A DNA stretch of 64,000 nt from Macrotrachela quadricornifera (GCA_022393335.1 JAJEKB010020688.1:1-64000), one strand, 5' to 3'. Shown: positions 24,744 to 37,624, counted from the stretch's first letter. Program-made: numbers and translations. Notes: generated by a model from the letters alone, not told the origin.

Positions 24744-26035
24744 CTGGCAAGACAAATCAATATTTTGAAACATCTTGTTTTTCTTTACACTGTAACCTTT
24801 CATAAAAAATACAAGATGTCTCAAACGTTTTTTCACAAATCTTTACTGTTTGATTTAACTTCATCACCTTACTTTTTTTACATGATAGGCGGATGCACAG
24901 GGTTTTTCTTTATATTCTTTAATCTTATCTAAAGATGAAATCAAATATTTATTGATTATAACGTTTAGACATATTTATATAGAATACTGCAGATTTTTTT
25001 CTGATATCAACAGTCAGATAACTATTTCAAATTTCATTAGCATTCAAAGAAAAAAACACAAATATGTTAAAAGGTAGCAACAAAATAAAAGATAAAGATT
25101 GAAAACTTGTCGAGTTTTGCTTCCTTCATTGCTAAATTCTGCATGTATAAAATCGATCTTTCTATTGATAGATAAATACATGTAAACTAAAATAATTCGC
25201 AAGATATTCATCATTTATATTAATTATTAGACATCCATAATTGATTTTTTTTATCATTAAAAATTACTAATTTCATGGATTATGTTGTAGTTCCTTTTCA
25301 AAATTTTTACTTTTAGAACAGATTAAAAAAATATATTGAATTATATTTTCTATTTCATATTATATATAAAAGTTAAGACTGAACTTTATCTAACGTACAA
25401 TTTTGTATTTTGATTCAAGTTGAAGTAGATGTTTATTATTCATTATCAACGACTTATCCAGCTCCTCATCATTATCTTCATATACAAATTAAATAATATT
25501 AAACCAATTAGTAAGAAAGATGATGTAATACTTTTGGATGCAAAAATGTTTTCAATCTAATGATGATAAACTTTATAAGAGACGAGAAAAAATATTCTCG
25601 TATTCATATAATCGGTAAATTAATATCGAAAAAAGCAAGACAAACAATTGTATTTGTCATATAAGATGTTGATAAATATATAAATTTTTTCTATAGATAG
25701 AATTTGTTTTTAATGAAATATGAGATCAACAGAAATTTGATCAAAAGAAATTTATCTTTTAAAAATATTAAGATTTGATTTCCATTATATCTTATATTGA
25801 CATTAATTTTGAATATGATTCATATAGTTGAAATATTCGAAAAGTTAAGAGCATTTACATACTTATATAGATTTCACATTTCAAATAAAAAATAAAGAAA
25901 TATAATATATTTATATATCTATTGTCTTGATTATGAACATTTATAAACGACATATGAATATATTTTATTTAATATAATACAAAATCGATGAAATTGTAAA
26001 TGTTTTGTCATCGATAAATAAATTTTACGGAATGT
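24744..26035. other. Intergenic, no gene seen
   Basis: AT-rich, 1.3 kb, between a plus-strand and a minus-strand gene (convergent 3' ends). No repeat or RNA gene recognised. Confidence 0.4.
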
Positions 26036-27158
26036 TTATTTATGAACAATAAAACCATTTTTAATAATGTTTCTTTGATATGTTGGTGGATCATAAATTT
26101 TTTCTTCGTCAATTTCACGTCTTGGTTTAGGTATACGTGCACCACGTTTTGCTCGATTTTGTGCAACAATATCCATTAAACGTAATGGTGGTTCATTAGT
26201 TTTTGGAATATTTGGTTTAACTAATGGTTCATATATTGGTGATGTTCGAGCTGTTTGTTGTTTTCTAGTTGATGGTGGTGGAGATATTTCATTTCGACGA
26301 ATAGGTTTTACTGAAGCTGGTGGAGGTGATCGTTGCGTGATATTCGTACGAGGAGATGGTTGATAGGACATGCGATGAGGTGAATGAGGTGCAACAGCTA
26401 CAGGAGGAGGAGGGGGTCGTGGGGATGAAACAGGTATAGAAGGATCTTGAACATAAACTGTTCGTCGAACAGATCGGGGTTCTTCCATATACTAAAATAA
26501 AAATACAACAAGATAAAATAACATGATTTTATATAATTTATTTGACAATAATTTAAATTTGTAATTTAATTGAATGAAATATTTTTAATCTTACGATTTG
26601 TTTTGGTACATTTTCTCGTACAACATATTCTACTTCTTCATTTTCTTGTCTATAATCATAATCATCTGGATATTCATCTTCATAAATATATTCAACTGTT
26701 TGTGGTGGTGGTGATTGAGATTCATAAAATGTTTCAACAACTTGTGTATCACGTTGATTTCTTGGTGAAACATAAACACGTCTACGTGGTGTTACAGTTG
26801 GTACTTCTTCAACATATTCATAATTATCATCATCATAATCAATATCACTATATTGTTGAATTATTCTTCGTCGAACTAATTTTGGTGAATTACGTACTTG
26901 TTGTTCATCCGATTTTGGTACATCTTCTAATTGTGATACATCAAAATTATCTCCATATTCAAATGGTATATGATAAATAATTTTATGATCACCAAAATCT
27001 TTTTCAACAATATTATAACTTTCATTTTTTGTTCGATTTGTAATAGTACCTGTATTATGTGAATTATTTTTACGTGAAATAATTCTTGTTGTATTATTTC
27101 TATTATTAATAACATCATCTGATGTATAATAATTAGTTGGTATTCGACTTGTTGTCAT
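26036..27158 (-). CDS. Low-complexity Pro/Tyr/Arg-rich protein of unknown function
   Basis: Exons 26595..27158 and 26036..26491, about 339 aa. The 103-nt intron (GTAAGA…TTTTAG) joins KQI to YMEEPRSVRR in phase 0, so two adjacent open frames form one gene. The first half is acidic and Tyr-rich (VEYIYEDEYPDDYDY), the second basic and proline-rich (SSPRPPPPPVAVAPHSP), suggesting a disordered scaffold or SH3/WW-ligand-like protein. No catalytic motif is seen. The ATG at 27158 is the first Met, but the frame stays open upstream into a hydrophobic run (FFIISFVVIILV) after an acceptor-like CATTAG near 27215. An extra 5' exon encoding a signal or membrane segment is therefore possible. Confidence 0.7.
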
Positions 27159-27612
27159 CACAGCAGGAGATGATCGAACGAGAATAATAACGACAAAAGA
27201 AATAATGAAAAAAACTAATGTTGAAGAAAAGAAAAGAAAAGTAAAAAAAATTTAAATCATCAAGTTTTTTTTTTTTCTTCTTCTTTTTTTTCAATCGAAG
27301 AGTATAAAAAAATGAGTCAACATTGTTAAAGAAAAAAAGTTTGAAATCAAGTAGCATAGATTGCAATGCTACGATGTCAACTAGATAAATAGATTGAGAA
27401 ACCTATTCAATTTAATAGAGAATTTTGTTAATAACAACCATATAAAATTTCATAAAGATATAATATTTAAAAATGAAAAAAAAAGGATTTATTTTTCTAT
27501 AATAAATTAAATATTTTTCACACAAGAAAAAAAAATATTAGAAAAATTTAAAATAACAATAAATGATAAAAAAAAAATTCTTTTTTTGTTTTGTTTTTTA
27601 ATTTTTTATAAA

Positions 27613-29822
27613 TTAAACAGTTTCTTCATTAATATTATTTTCTTCTAATAATCTTTCTCGATTCCATTCCGCCCATTCAAAGGATGATAAATCATCTGGT
27701 TCTGTTTCTGGTTGGTTAACCCAATGTCGTCGTTGAGCAAATTCAAAACATGCAAATAAACATGCCATCATTAAATACGCAACAGTAAATTTCCATCCAT
27801 CATCATTTTTTTTAATTAAAACTCCAACACCTGGCGCATTAATTAATCCAAAAAATGCAAAAGATGATGCTATTAATGACCATACAGCTGCTCGAATAAA
27901 TTTTCTATCAATCATATACATAAATATAGCTGTTATAAATATACATTGAAGAAGACTTCCACCAGAAAAATTTATAAGACCACTATATGAAAAACCTGTT
28001 ATATGTGCAGTTACATTTTTACCAAAATCAGTATGATTAACAGTAAAATTTGTATATGCATCTGATATACCACTTATTATTGTACCTTTAGCCCAATCAG
28101 CTACAATTGGCATGAGACCAAGAAGAAATGCCGGATAATGACGTTGAGGAGTTATGGCAAGTGTATCAGCACATATAACAAGACCAATAAAAATCTAAAA
28201 TTATTTTTTATAAAAATAAAAAATAAAAAATATTCGAATTTTTTTAATTGATATATTTACAATAATTGGATTGACAGAAACAATAGCAATTATTGATAGA
28301 AGTAATGCATTTATACCAAAAAAACATAAAGGCAAAAAGGCAATACCATTTGCTATTGAATAAGCTTGTTTAGCACCCATTTTTTTAAATGCTGGATGAC
28401 CAATAAATGCTAAATAATAAATAAAAAAAAATATTTTTGTTTTAATTATTTTAATTTAAATAAATTTTAAAAAAAAGAACTTGTCTTTTTCTTACTTGTC
28501 ATTCCAAGAATTGATCCAAAACAACTTGCAATTAATGTTCCTATTCCATCAGCAAACATAGCTTCACGTGTTGGATAAAAATCTCCAGCACGTTTAGCTG
28601 ATTCAACACATTGAATTGTTCCGATAGCAATTGATATAGCTGTTGGAATTGTTGTTGATAAATAAGGTGTTATTTCATTTAGATGTGAAAACATAGCTTT
28701 AATTGGAAATACTAATGGATAAGGTTTAACAATTAATGCTGCAGCCTCAACATCTGCACCACGATTTAATGCGGTTGCCCATGCAAGAATAGTACCAACA
28801 ACGAGAGCAACAAATGCAACTGGGATAGGACCAAATTTAACTAAAAATTTTAAAAAAAAATTATTTTTTAAAATTTTTGATTTGTTTATTTTATAAACTA
28901 ACCTCCAGAAAAATAACCAAGCATAACAATAGCAAATGGTAAAAATGATACAATAGGTGATGCAGCTACTGGTAAATATTCATTTAATGCTAGATAAGTA
29001 AAACCAATTCCTGATATTGATGATAGAAGTGCAACACCAGGTGTATTTTTTCGAATAAATTCTCCAAAAACACATAACAAAAGAAGAATAATTCCCGTTA
29101 TAAAATTACTTGCTATTGCCACATACCATGCTAATTCTTCACATGTTCGTGTATCACGTTTATTGTCACCATTAACACATCCATAATAAGTTGGTAATAT
29201 TATACTAAATATAAAAGCAACTAAAAAAAAATAAAATTTTCTTCATTTGTTTTTAATTAAAAATAAATAATTTTACATGCTCCCGGAGTATTTATACCAT
29301 ATGGCATTGTACATATATCACCACGATTTTCTTTATAGGCAAGTTTTCTTGCCATATATACATAATATAAATTTCCCCATAACATTGATAATGAGACACT
29401 AGAATAAAAGAATATTGAAATTTTTTATTTTTAAATTTTATGAATTTTTACCCTGGAACAATTTTTCCATAAATAATATCATTTTCAAATACAAGTTTAA
29501 GACCAAGAATCACAGCTAATAATGTTGCTAAATTATTCATAAATAAAGCGACAAATCCATCAATATCACCAAGAACAAATAATGGAAATTTTGGATTGGG
29601 TCGAAAGGCACTGATCCATTCTTTTGGACGAAATGTAAATAATGTTTTTACTTCTTCTTTCATTGCATCTATATTTTCATGAATTATTTCATTGAAACTA
29701 AGATCTTTCTTTGGTTCTGTTAATCTTTTTACAATAACACCAGGACCACTATTAATTGAAGATGCATGTTCAGTTGGAATAAGAATAATAGGAGGTGATG
29801 ATGATGAATTAGACGATGTCAT
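27613..29822 (-). CDS. NCS2-like xanthine/uracil permease family transporter
   Basis: Six exons: complement(29452..29822, 29277..29398, 28903..29220, 28496..28840, 28261..28409, 27613..28194), about 628 aa. All five introns are 53–86 nt, GT–AG, and keep frame. After a ~75-residue cytosolic N-terminus come multiple membrane segments. Family landmarks include GDIDGFVALFMNNLATLL, the MPYGINTPGAFAF motif, the ALNRGADVEAA segment, IQCVESAKRAGDFYPTREAM with ADGIGTLIASCFGS, and IGHPAFKKMGAKQAYSIANG. These are conserved in xanthine/uracil/vitamin C permease-like proteins of bacteria, fungi and protists, with substrates mostly untested. It probably moves a nucleobase or similar small molecule across a membrane. 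Metazoan NCS2 (SVCT) proteins look different, so a foreign origin is plausible. Confidence 0.85.
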
Positions 29823-30570
29823 TTTAACAGAATCTATTCAAACTACGTAGAAACAAAGAACAGAGTACAAAAGTGAATATCTTATCATTATTTATACTAA
29901 AATATTTTCTTTTGTTTTCTTTTATATTTATTTGCAAACTTTATTATAAATGATGACAACAAAATTTTATAAGAAAAATGTTAATTTAACTGTTTACTAA
30001 TAGAGTTTATCTTAAGGATGAAATTGTGAATATATATATGATGAGTGTCACACTTGTCTATTCGCTGTGACGAGTGTATATATATGTGACAGAGAACATA
30101 AAAAATTGTACATGCTTGCAAAAGTTATATTTGATGATATACGTAGTTATACAGATGTTTTTGTTATTGTATTAATAAAAGATAAGATTAGAACAAGGTA
30201 AAATGATAAAAAAAAAGAGATCTTTTAAAATTATTATGAAGATAATGACTCAATTTTAGTCTATTTTATTCATTTTAAAATGAGATTAATAATTGACTTT
30301 TATAAATAATTATTTTCTTTTAAATCTCGATAAAAAAAATTGTATTACATACTATATCAATATCAAGATAGAAGTGACATCTATTGAAATATAATAATAT
30401 ATTGAATAGATAATTCATTTTTAAAATAATAATTATAATATAAAAGAATTTTAATTTTATAAAATAAAATATATATATAAAATACAATTTATTTTTTATT
30501 TGTCCATTACTTTTATTAATAAATCGATCGATCAATAAGAAAAGTTTTTGTAAAAATTCTATGCCTAAAA
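29823..30570. other. Shared 5' region between divergent permease and exonuclease genes
   Basis: About 750 bp separate the two divergent starts, so both promoters must lie here. Sequence is AT-rich with no recognised box. The minus-strand open frame at 30320–30625 is antisense to the exonuclease start and is rejected. Confidence 0.4.
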
Positions 30571-33185
30571 ATGAATATAATTGAAAATCCTTCATCTGAT
30601 TTTGAACGTGAATTTGTTCGTGCAATTAATGAACGACGAAAACTTAAAGGCGTATGTTTATTATAATATTAATTTGACTAATTATTTTTCTTATAATATA
30701 AATTTAGAATAAACCAAAATTTGTAATAACTTCAAATCAAGTATTATCATCAAATAATCAAAATGATAATACAAAACAAGTTATTTTAACAGTTAAAAGT
30801 ATTCAAACATTTGTTCTTGGTTGTATTGAAAAAAATCCATTTGCTTATAGTGCCAAGTAATTTAATTTTCTTTTTTTTTGAATAAATAATTAATGATTAA
30901 ATAGAATTTTGCTTTTTTTTTTATAAAGTTGGTGTAAGATTTTACGTGTTCAAAAACTTCAACAAACTCTTGTTATTGTTTTAAATGGTGTAACAAATGA
31001 AAATTATAATCAATTAAAAGATACAGAAGATTTTCAAGGATGGAAACAAATGTTTACTTCAGTAAGAATACATTTTCGATATATAAAATCATTTTATAAA
31101 TAAAACTAATAATTTTTTTTTAGGATAATAAATGTCATACATTTCGATTTCATACTCAATCGAATATTTCATTTCTTGAACAATTTAGTAAAACTGCAGC
31201 AAAACTCAAATCAACAAATCAATCTCAAGGTTTTGAAAAAAGAAAAATTTCGTTTTATAAATAAAATTCTTTTAGATCGTTCATTATTAAGAGCAAAAGC
31301 TGAACAAATAAGTAATAAAAAACATTCAATAGATAATGAAAATGAAACTTGTTCAAAAATTTTAAAAAAATCTTATGAAGATCAATTTTCTCGTATTGAT
31401 TTAGTATTAAGTTTAAAACAATTAATTATTGGAAATTATCCATGTCCAATATATAATGAATTTAAAAATTTTAAACAAATAAAATCATCATATCAACCAA
31501 TAACATCATCAAGTCAAATATTTGCATTAGATGTTGAAACAGTTTGTTTAAATTTTATTTTTATTTAATAAAATAAATCATTTTTATTTTGAATAGTTTG
31601 ATGATGCAAATAATAAACGACAAATTCCATATTGGATATCAATTGTTAATGAACAATTAAATTGTATTTATCAAGTATTAATAAAACCAAATAATAAAGA
31701 TTTAATAAATATTTATCAAAAACTGTAAGAAAAAAAATTTCTTTTTTTTTTTTTACTTTTTATTATTTAAAAAAATATTTAGTCGAGAAGAAGTTATTCA
31801 AATTATTCCAGATATAATTGAAAGAACTTTAGAAGAAGTTCATAATGATCTTGAAATATTATTTCCTGATGATTTAATATTAGCTGGACATAGTATTGAA
31901 AATGATCTTAAATATTTACAAATTTATCATCCATATATTATTGATACAGCAATTATTTTTAATATTACGGGAACAAGATTAGAAAAATCAAGTTTACAAA
32001 AACTTTATGCAAATTTTTTTGGGTTAAAAATTTTTATTTGAAATATTAATAAAAATAAAAAAAAAATTTCTTTTATAGACGTATAATACAAAAAATTCGT
32101 CTTCATCATGATCCAACAGAAGATGCAAGAGCTACAATGGAATTAGTACAGTTAAAACTTAGTAAAAGTATGTTCAAATTATTATTATTAAAAGAATTTT
32201 GTTTTTTTTAATATTAGATATTGAATTTGGTGATTGGTTTCTTGGTGGTGTGGATCAATTAACAGTTTTAGGTCGTTATGATACTTTACAATTAGATGAA
32301 AATATTGAACAATGTCAAAAATTTTTATCACAAACTAAAATTGGTTTACAGGAAGATTTTTTTCAACAAATTAAACAAAAAGATAAAGGTTTGTTATCAT
32401 ATTTCTCTGCGATTTCCACTAACTAAAAAAGAAGAATTGAAACATCTTTTTCTCCAATCATATATAAGTCAAAGTTCTTTCACAAATAATCATCTTCAAA
32501 AAATAATGCATGAAAAAGTTCTGCTATCAAGATAAAATTTGATTTTAATAGAAAGTCCTGATATCTATAGTTCAAACTCCAATACAAATTCCTTTTTTAT
32601 TACATTCTAAACTTGAGTAAATGAAATCATTTATTTACATGCGTAGATAATAGGGAATTTTGTTGGCTTCTAATCATAATAGTTTAACTTATACATGATT
32701 GAAGAGAAAGATGTCTCGATTCTTCTTTTTTTTAGTTAGTGGAAATCGCAAATCGCTAGCAATTATCTTTCTCGAGTTAGTAAAAAAATTTTGAGATACT
32801 GTACAATCTCGTAGAACTTTTTTTATTTATTTATTAAAAATAAATTTTAGCTTTAATTATTGATCAATTATTATATAATAGTCAAACTTGTTTACCAACA
32901 ATACAAGTTAATTCAAATCGTGATGCTTTTAAAACATGTATTGAACAAATACCAACACATGAATTTCTTTGGCTTCAAATTGATTATTTATCATTAAATA
33001 AAATGAATAAATATTTAAAAAAACTTTATAAAATTTTACGAGAAGATTCAATTATAATTGGAATATTATTTGGTGAAGAAAATTTTAGTCAATGTTTTGT
33101 AAGAATAAAAGATGATGAAAATTTAACTCCATTAATTATTCAAGGTGAACAATATCCACATGATTTAAAATTAATTAAAACTTAA
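30571..33185 (+). CDS. REXO5/REX1-like 3'-5' RNA exonuclease (DEDDh)
   Basis: Ten exons: 30571..30651, 30708..30856, 30929..31061, 31124..31229, 31276..31541, 31597..31724, 31783..32022, 32079..32167, 32218..32388, 32851..33185; about 565 aa, frame kept at every junction. DEDDh motifs are complete: FALDVET (ExoI, split right after by an intron), AGHSIENDLKYL (ExoII), and HHDPTEDARATMEL (ExoIII with His and Asp). The N-terminal WCKILRVQKLQQTLVIVLNG region and the YPCP…SYQPITSSSQIFALD lead-in match REXO5/NEF-sp-type proteins, nuclear or nucleolar exonucleases trimming small RNAs. The C-terminal domain may be a decayed RRM. The exon 4/5 intron (46 nt) has a weak GTTTTG donor. The last intron (462 nt) is eight times longer than the others because of an inserted inverted-repeat element. 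Confidence 0.85.
32409..32749. mobile_element. MITE-like element inside an intron
   Basis: The left arm (about 32409–32478) begins GCGATTTCCACTAACTAAA, and the right arm (about 32681–32749) ends in its reverse complement. The arms are about 70 bp and close to 85–90% identical by eye, with matching CAATCAT.TATAAGT.AAA inner blocks. The element of about 340 bp accounts for most of the 462-nt last intron of the exonuclease gene. It carries no open frame; the flanks show no clear duplication. Confidence 0.72.
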
Positions 33186-33409
33186 TTGTTTTTTTTTTAT
33201 TTGTTAAACGAATTTATGATAATAAAAGAAAAAAAAAAAATCTGAAAAAAATGAGGTCAAAGCTTATGAAAGATTGTTTATATCTTTATCTTAATAAAAA
33301 GCAAAAAAAAAAATAAAATAATCATTTGAGTTTCTTATCAGTAGTCTCATGATTTATATAAAGTAATAAAATATTTATCTTTATTATTTTATTTAAATAA
33401 ATTAATAAA

Positions 33410-34348
33410 ATGTTGTGTGAAATAAGTTCATGGTTTGGTTATAATTTTTTTCTAACATGGATAATTCTTAGTTTTATTGCATTATTTGTACTTGTTCTAT
33501 TTTCAACAATAATTTTTTATCATTATTATGTCAAAATAACTTATGAAAAATGGTTAAAAAAATCAAATCCAAAATATCCATCAGTATATGGTGTTCGAAC
33601 AGAAATCATAATGATGTTAAAAGGTCTCTTATCAGCAACATTTTGTCCTGCATTAGCATTACATTTAATGGGTAAAAATAAATTACAAGCTTATTGTGGT
33701 GTTGGAGAATATGGTTGGGGATATTTAATAATTAGTTTTTTTATAATATGGTTATCAACTGATTTTTTTGAATTTTTTTATCATCGAATGGGACATACAA
33801 TTGATGCTTGTTGGGATATACATAAATCTCATCATCAATTTTTTAATCCAACACCATTTGCTGTTATAGCTGATGAATATTTTGATCAATTTGTACGTGC
33901 ATTACCATTAATTGTTATACCTGCTTTAATACCAATTAATATGGATTTATTATTTTTTCAAGTAAGAAGAATATTTTGTTTTTTTTTTTATATAAAAAAA
34001 GAAAATATTTTAATTTAGTTTGCTACTTTTTTTTATGGTTATGGTATTTATCTTCATTGGGGTCATGAATTTTCATATCCTGATGCTCATCATCCAATAA
34101 TTAATACATCATTTCAACATTATTTACATCATGCTGTTTCAATTAAAAATCAACCTTATCATACAGGATTTTATTTTAAAATATGGGATCAATTATTTGG
34201 AAGTATTTATCCAAGAGAAAAATGTTTTTGTATTAAATGTCAGATAGAACAAGGACAACGTACACATGAAGAATTTGAAAAAATTGAAAAACCTAATTAT
34301 AGTATTTTATTAAATTGGAAATTTTGGTTTAGTAAAAAATCAGTTTAA
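33410..34348 (+). CDS. Fatty acid hydroxylase/sterol desaturase family membrane oxygenase
   Basis: Exons 33410..33961 and 34019..34348, about 293 aa, with one 57-nt intron. Hydrophobic segments near the N-terminus (FFLTWIILSFIALFVLVLF) and mid-protein place it in the ER membrane. The His clusters that bind the di-iron centre are all visible: HRMGH (HX3H), HKSHH (HX2HH), LHWGHE, and HYLHH with a later NQPYHTG. The length is typical of the family, which includes C4-methylsterol oxidase, lathosterol oxidase and alkylglycerol monooxygenase-like enzymes; the exact substrate cannot be assigned. It starts only 224 bp after the exonuclease stop, in the same direction. Confidence 0.85.
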
Positions 34349-34716
34349 ATATTTTCTTTCTTTTTTTTTACAAAAGTAAAATTTTTGGAATAGATAGACA
34401 TAAATGATTGATTTTATAGCAAAAAAATATTTCATTTCGATTTGGATTATAATTAGCAACAAAGCGAGTTTTATATTCATGTTTAATTAACTGATTTTGA
34501 TCAATTATCATATACTATATAAATAAAAAATTCCTACAAATAAATACAATGTTATATATTTTACTTCGATTTATTAGTTTTTATTCATCAATAAACTTGG
34601 TTAAATCGATCACTATTAGTCATAGATGTGGATTGACATGAATTAAATGTTGGCATATATAGAGGATGTTTTAAAGATTCGTGAGGAAAATTTTCATATA
34701 TAACTGGTAAACAATT

Positions 34717-34928
34717 CAACTGATTGATATATATGGGCTTGTTCAATCATAGGATGCCCTATAGATACTTTTTTTCTATTGTAAGGATAAAACATGGTAT
34801 GGTTCGGGCCAATCTATGACTCTCTCTCATATGACTCAGATAATAGTATGTTTTATTCTTACAATAGAAAAAAAGTATCAATAGGGCATCCTATCATTGA
34901 GCACGCCCATATTTATATCTATCAGTTG
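34717..34928. mobile_element. Near-perfect fold-back element (about 212 bp)
   Basis: Arms 34717–34795 and 34848–34928 pair over about 80 bp with few mismatches; both contain AGGATGCCCTAT.GATAC, CTTTTTTTCTATTGTAAG and ATAAAACAT. The loop is about 52 bp. The high arm identity implies a recent insertion or gene conversion. The short open frame at 34794–34976 is an artefact of the element. Confidence 0.78.
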
Positions 34929-36523
34929 ATGATAACCATTTTGAACATTTATTGCAAGCCAAGTTATATAAAATAAAATTTGACAGTATCTGAAATAGTC
35001 CAATTTCGTACTGTTTAATCATATAATAATATTAGCTCAAGGAAAATTTGTGAACCCAATCGGAATATTAGTTAAATGAAACAAAGATTGTTTTATAATA
35101 ACAAATTTATCTATTAATATTTATTACAATAGTAAAGTCCACATCAAATATTCTATAAATATTAATTTGAAATTGATTCAATAAACAATTCAAGTCCTCC
35201 GATGGACATGTTAGAAAAGATCTATTAAATTATAACTGTTATGAAAACAATCTAAATGACTCATTGATATTTGATCATATCGAAAACTTATCAAAGTCAA
35301 TGAATATTTTTGTAAAACTAAACTCTCAAAAATAATCGATTAAATATATAGATCCACTTTATAGAACTAATTATCTGTGCATTAAATGTATTTATGCTAT
35401 ACTTTATAATGGTTACGAATGAGGCTAATAATTCTGTTTGAATAAGTGATTCGACAATTTTTGGTTAAGAGATGATTTTAATTAAGAAAAAATTTTTTTA
35501 CAAAAAACAAAATTCAATACTCATTTCAACAAATCCAATAATAAATGATTCAAATAACGCTCGTATAATTCAGAGAAGTTCGAACATCATTTCTCAATTA
35601 CGTTATTATACTGAACAAACAGACACAGTTGGACTAAATTAAAACAAGAGATTCTAGCCATTCCAAATGGCAATATAGTAAGGTATTATTTGCCTTCTGA
35701 TGAAGAAACAACAATATCAGATAAAGAAATAGAATAAATATGAAGATTGCAGATTCAACTTATTTAACACATACATAATCTGTCTACTTCAACATTTGAT
35801 GCATATATTTGGCCGACAAGTCTGGCAAACGAAGCAGTACAACTTGCACTTACCCATCATTCCTGAAAAATTTCATCTATAAGCATGTCATTGGGATGTG
35901 TATAAGTCTAAAATATTCCAAAACTCCACCAGAAACAGAAAATGTATTAATCAGTAAAAAAAAAGAAAGCGAGACAGACGATTTAAAACCAAAAGAAGCT
36001 TTAGTCACATAGTAGTTTTTTGTTATTAAAATATAAATTAATTGCTATCCATATCATCATATAAAATTGCTCAAATAAATACTAATCCTAAATAAACATT
36101 TTTAATTTAATATTCTACGCTATGTAAATTACAATATTTTTTTAAAAGAAACTAGATTAGATGAGGAAAATGACTCATATACCAACACATTCTTATGACC
36201 TTGTATGATATATAAAACAAAAAAATATTCTGAAAAATACTTTGACATATATCATACATCATTTTTTTCATAATATGATTCATCAGAATTACCAAAAAAA
36301 ACATATTTTATTAATATTTCATTCGAATAAAGTATATATATATGTTATGTGTTTAATAATAATTAAATTAAAAATTTTAAATAAAAACGGCATCTATTAT
36401 AAAACTAACTCTTTTAATTCATATTCTTTCAATGAGTCAGTTCTTCTAATCTTATCTATATATATTATCAAATGATATCAATTTATTCTTGTCATTATAT
36501 TTTATTTTACTCACACAAAACTA
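34929..36523. other. Intergenic with a possible decayed coding remnant
   Basis: Mostly AT-rich non-coding DNA. A stretch around 35660–36012 reads like degraded coding sequence and is listed separately. Confidence 0.35.
35660..36012 (+). pseudogene. Possible decayed protein-coding remnant
   Basis: Pieces such as PNGNIVRYYLPSDEETTISD (about 35660–35740) and, after several stops and a frame change, ADKSGKRSSTTCTYPSFLKN and ETDDLKPKEALVT (to 36012) have coding-like composition. No single frame or intron set joins them and no domain is recognised. Could be chance; weak call. Confidence 0.25.
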
Positions 36524-37476
36524 ATGGTTAGAAAATTAATAATTAAAGAAAAAAGAATTAACTAATAATATTTTATATATATTTATTAATCTAGACATCG
36601 GCATCTTCTTCTTCCGAAAATGATCATTCAAAACGTGAATTATTATTTAAAGTTCTTGTTATTGGAGAATTAGGAACAGGAAAAACCTCGATTGTAAAAC
36701 GTACTGTACACAATTTCTTTTCAGAACATTATCGATCAACTGTAATAAATTTCAGATTCTTTTTTTATTTCTTTTAAATCTATATATCATAGGTTGGCGT
36801 TGATTTTGCGCTTAAAATTGTTAAGTTTGATGATGATACTATTATTCGTTTACAACTTTGGGTAAAACTTTTCAAAAATAAAATTTATATATATATCAAA
36901 AATATTTAAATAGGATATTGCAGGACAAGAACGTTTTGGCAATATGACTCGAGTTTATTACAAAGATGCAGTTGGTTGTATAATTGTATTTGATGTAACA
37001 CGTGAATCAACATTTAATGCTGTTTTAAAATGGAAAACAGATTTAGATAATAAAATTTTATTACCAAATGGAAATCCATTACCGTGTATACTACTTGCAA
37101 ACAAAGTATTTTTCTTTTTTTCTATTAAAAATATATTGTTTTTTTTTGTTAGTGTGATTTAGAGAAAGATAATTTAGTTAATAATAATACAGACGAAATG
37201 AATAAATTTTGTAAAGAAAAAGGTTTTATTAATTGGTTTGAAACATCAGCAAAAGAAAATCTTAATATTGACACATCAATTGAATTTCTTATTGATGAAG
37301 TAAAAAAAAATTTTATTTTTTTATTTATAAGAAAACACTTCTTTTATTAGATTATGAAAAATGATAATGATTCAAAATCAACTAATAATGAAAATGAAGA
37401 TATTATTAAAAGTGTTGATATAGAAAAACATTCAAATTCAAATAATAGAAGCAAATGTTGTGCTAGAAACAGCTGA
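36524..37476 (+). CDS. Rab32/Rab38-type small GTPase
   Basis: Proposed exons 36524..36526, 36595..36741, 36793..36861, 36914..37105, 37153..37299 and 37351..37476, about 227 aa, all phase 0. The first exon would be the start codon alone (ATG then GTTAGA donor); the open frame of exon 2 starts right after a TCTAG acceptor and has no Met, so an upstream start is required. G-domain motifs: P-loop GELGTGKTS, WDIAGQERF (the DIAG variant typical of Rab32/38), NKCDLEKDN and ETSAKEN. NMTRVYYKDAVG and VLKWKTDLDNK also match Rab32/38, which direct traffic to lysosome-related organelles. The C-terminus SKCCARNS has a Cys pair for prenylation followed by four residues, an unusual tail. Confidence 0.85.
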
Positions 37477-37624
37477 TTATATTTTTCTTTTGTTCGTTCT
37501 TTTACTTTGTATTATAAATTATCGTAAACTCTATATATATCTTATTTAATCGAGAAAACATCTATACGAAATAATAGAGCAACAAACATATATATTCGTT
37601 TTTCGTTTGTTTCTTAGACAAAAT

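Noticed and set aside
26570..27118. Long plus- and minus-strand frames rich in His/Leu/Val or Ile
   Set aside because: Antisense or shifted shadows of the low-complexity Pro/Tyr-rich gene; composition mirrors its repeats.
31176..31275. Independent small gene start inside the exonuclease locus
   Set aside because: The frame is exon 5 extended upstream through a 46-nt intron; DEDDh continuity requires splicing.
32199..32535. Two overlapping plus-strand frames as separate genes
   Set aside because: The first is exon 9 of the exonuclease read into its intron; the second is out of frame and enters the MITE arm.
34794..34976. 60-codon open frame
   Set aside because: Lies in the loop and right arm of a fold-back element.
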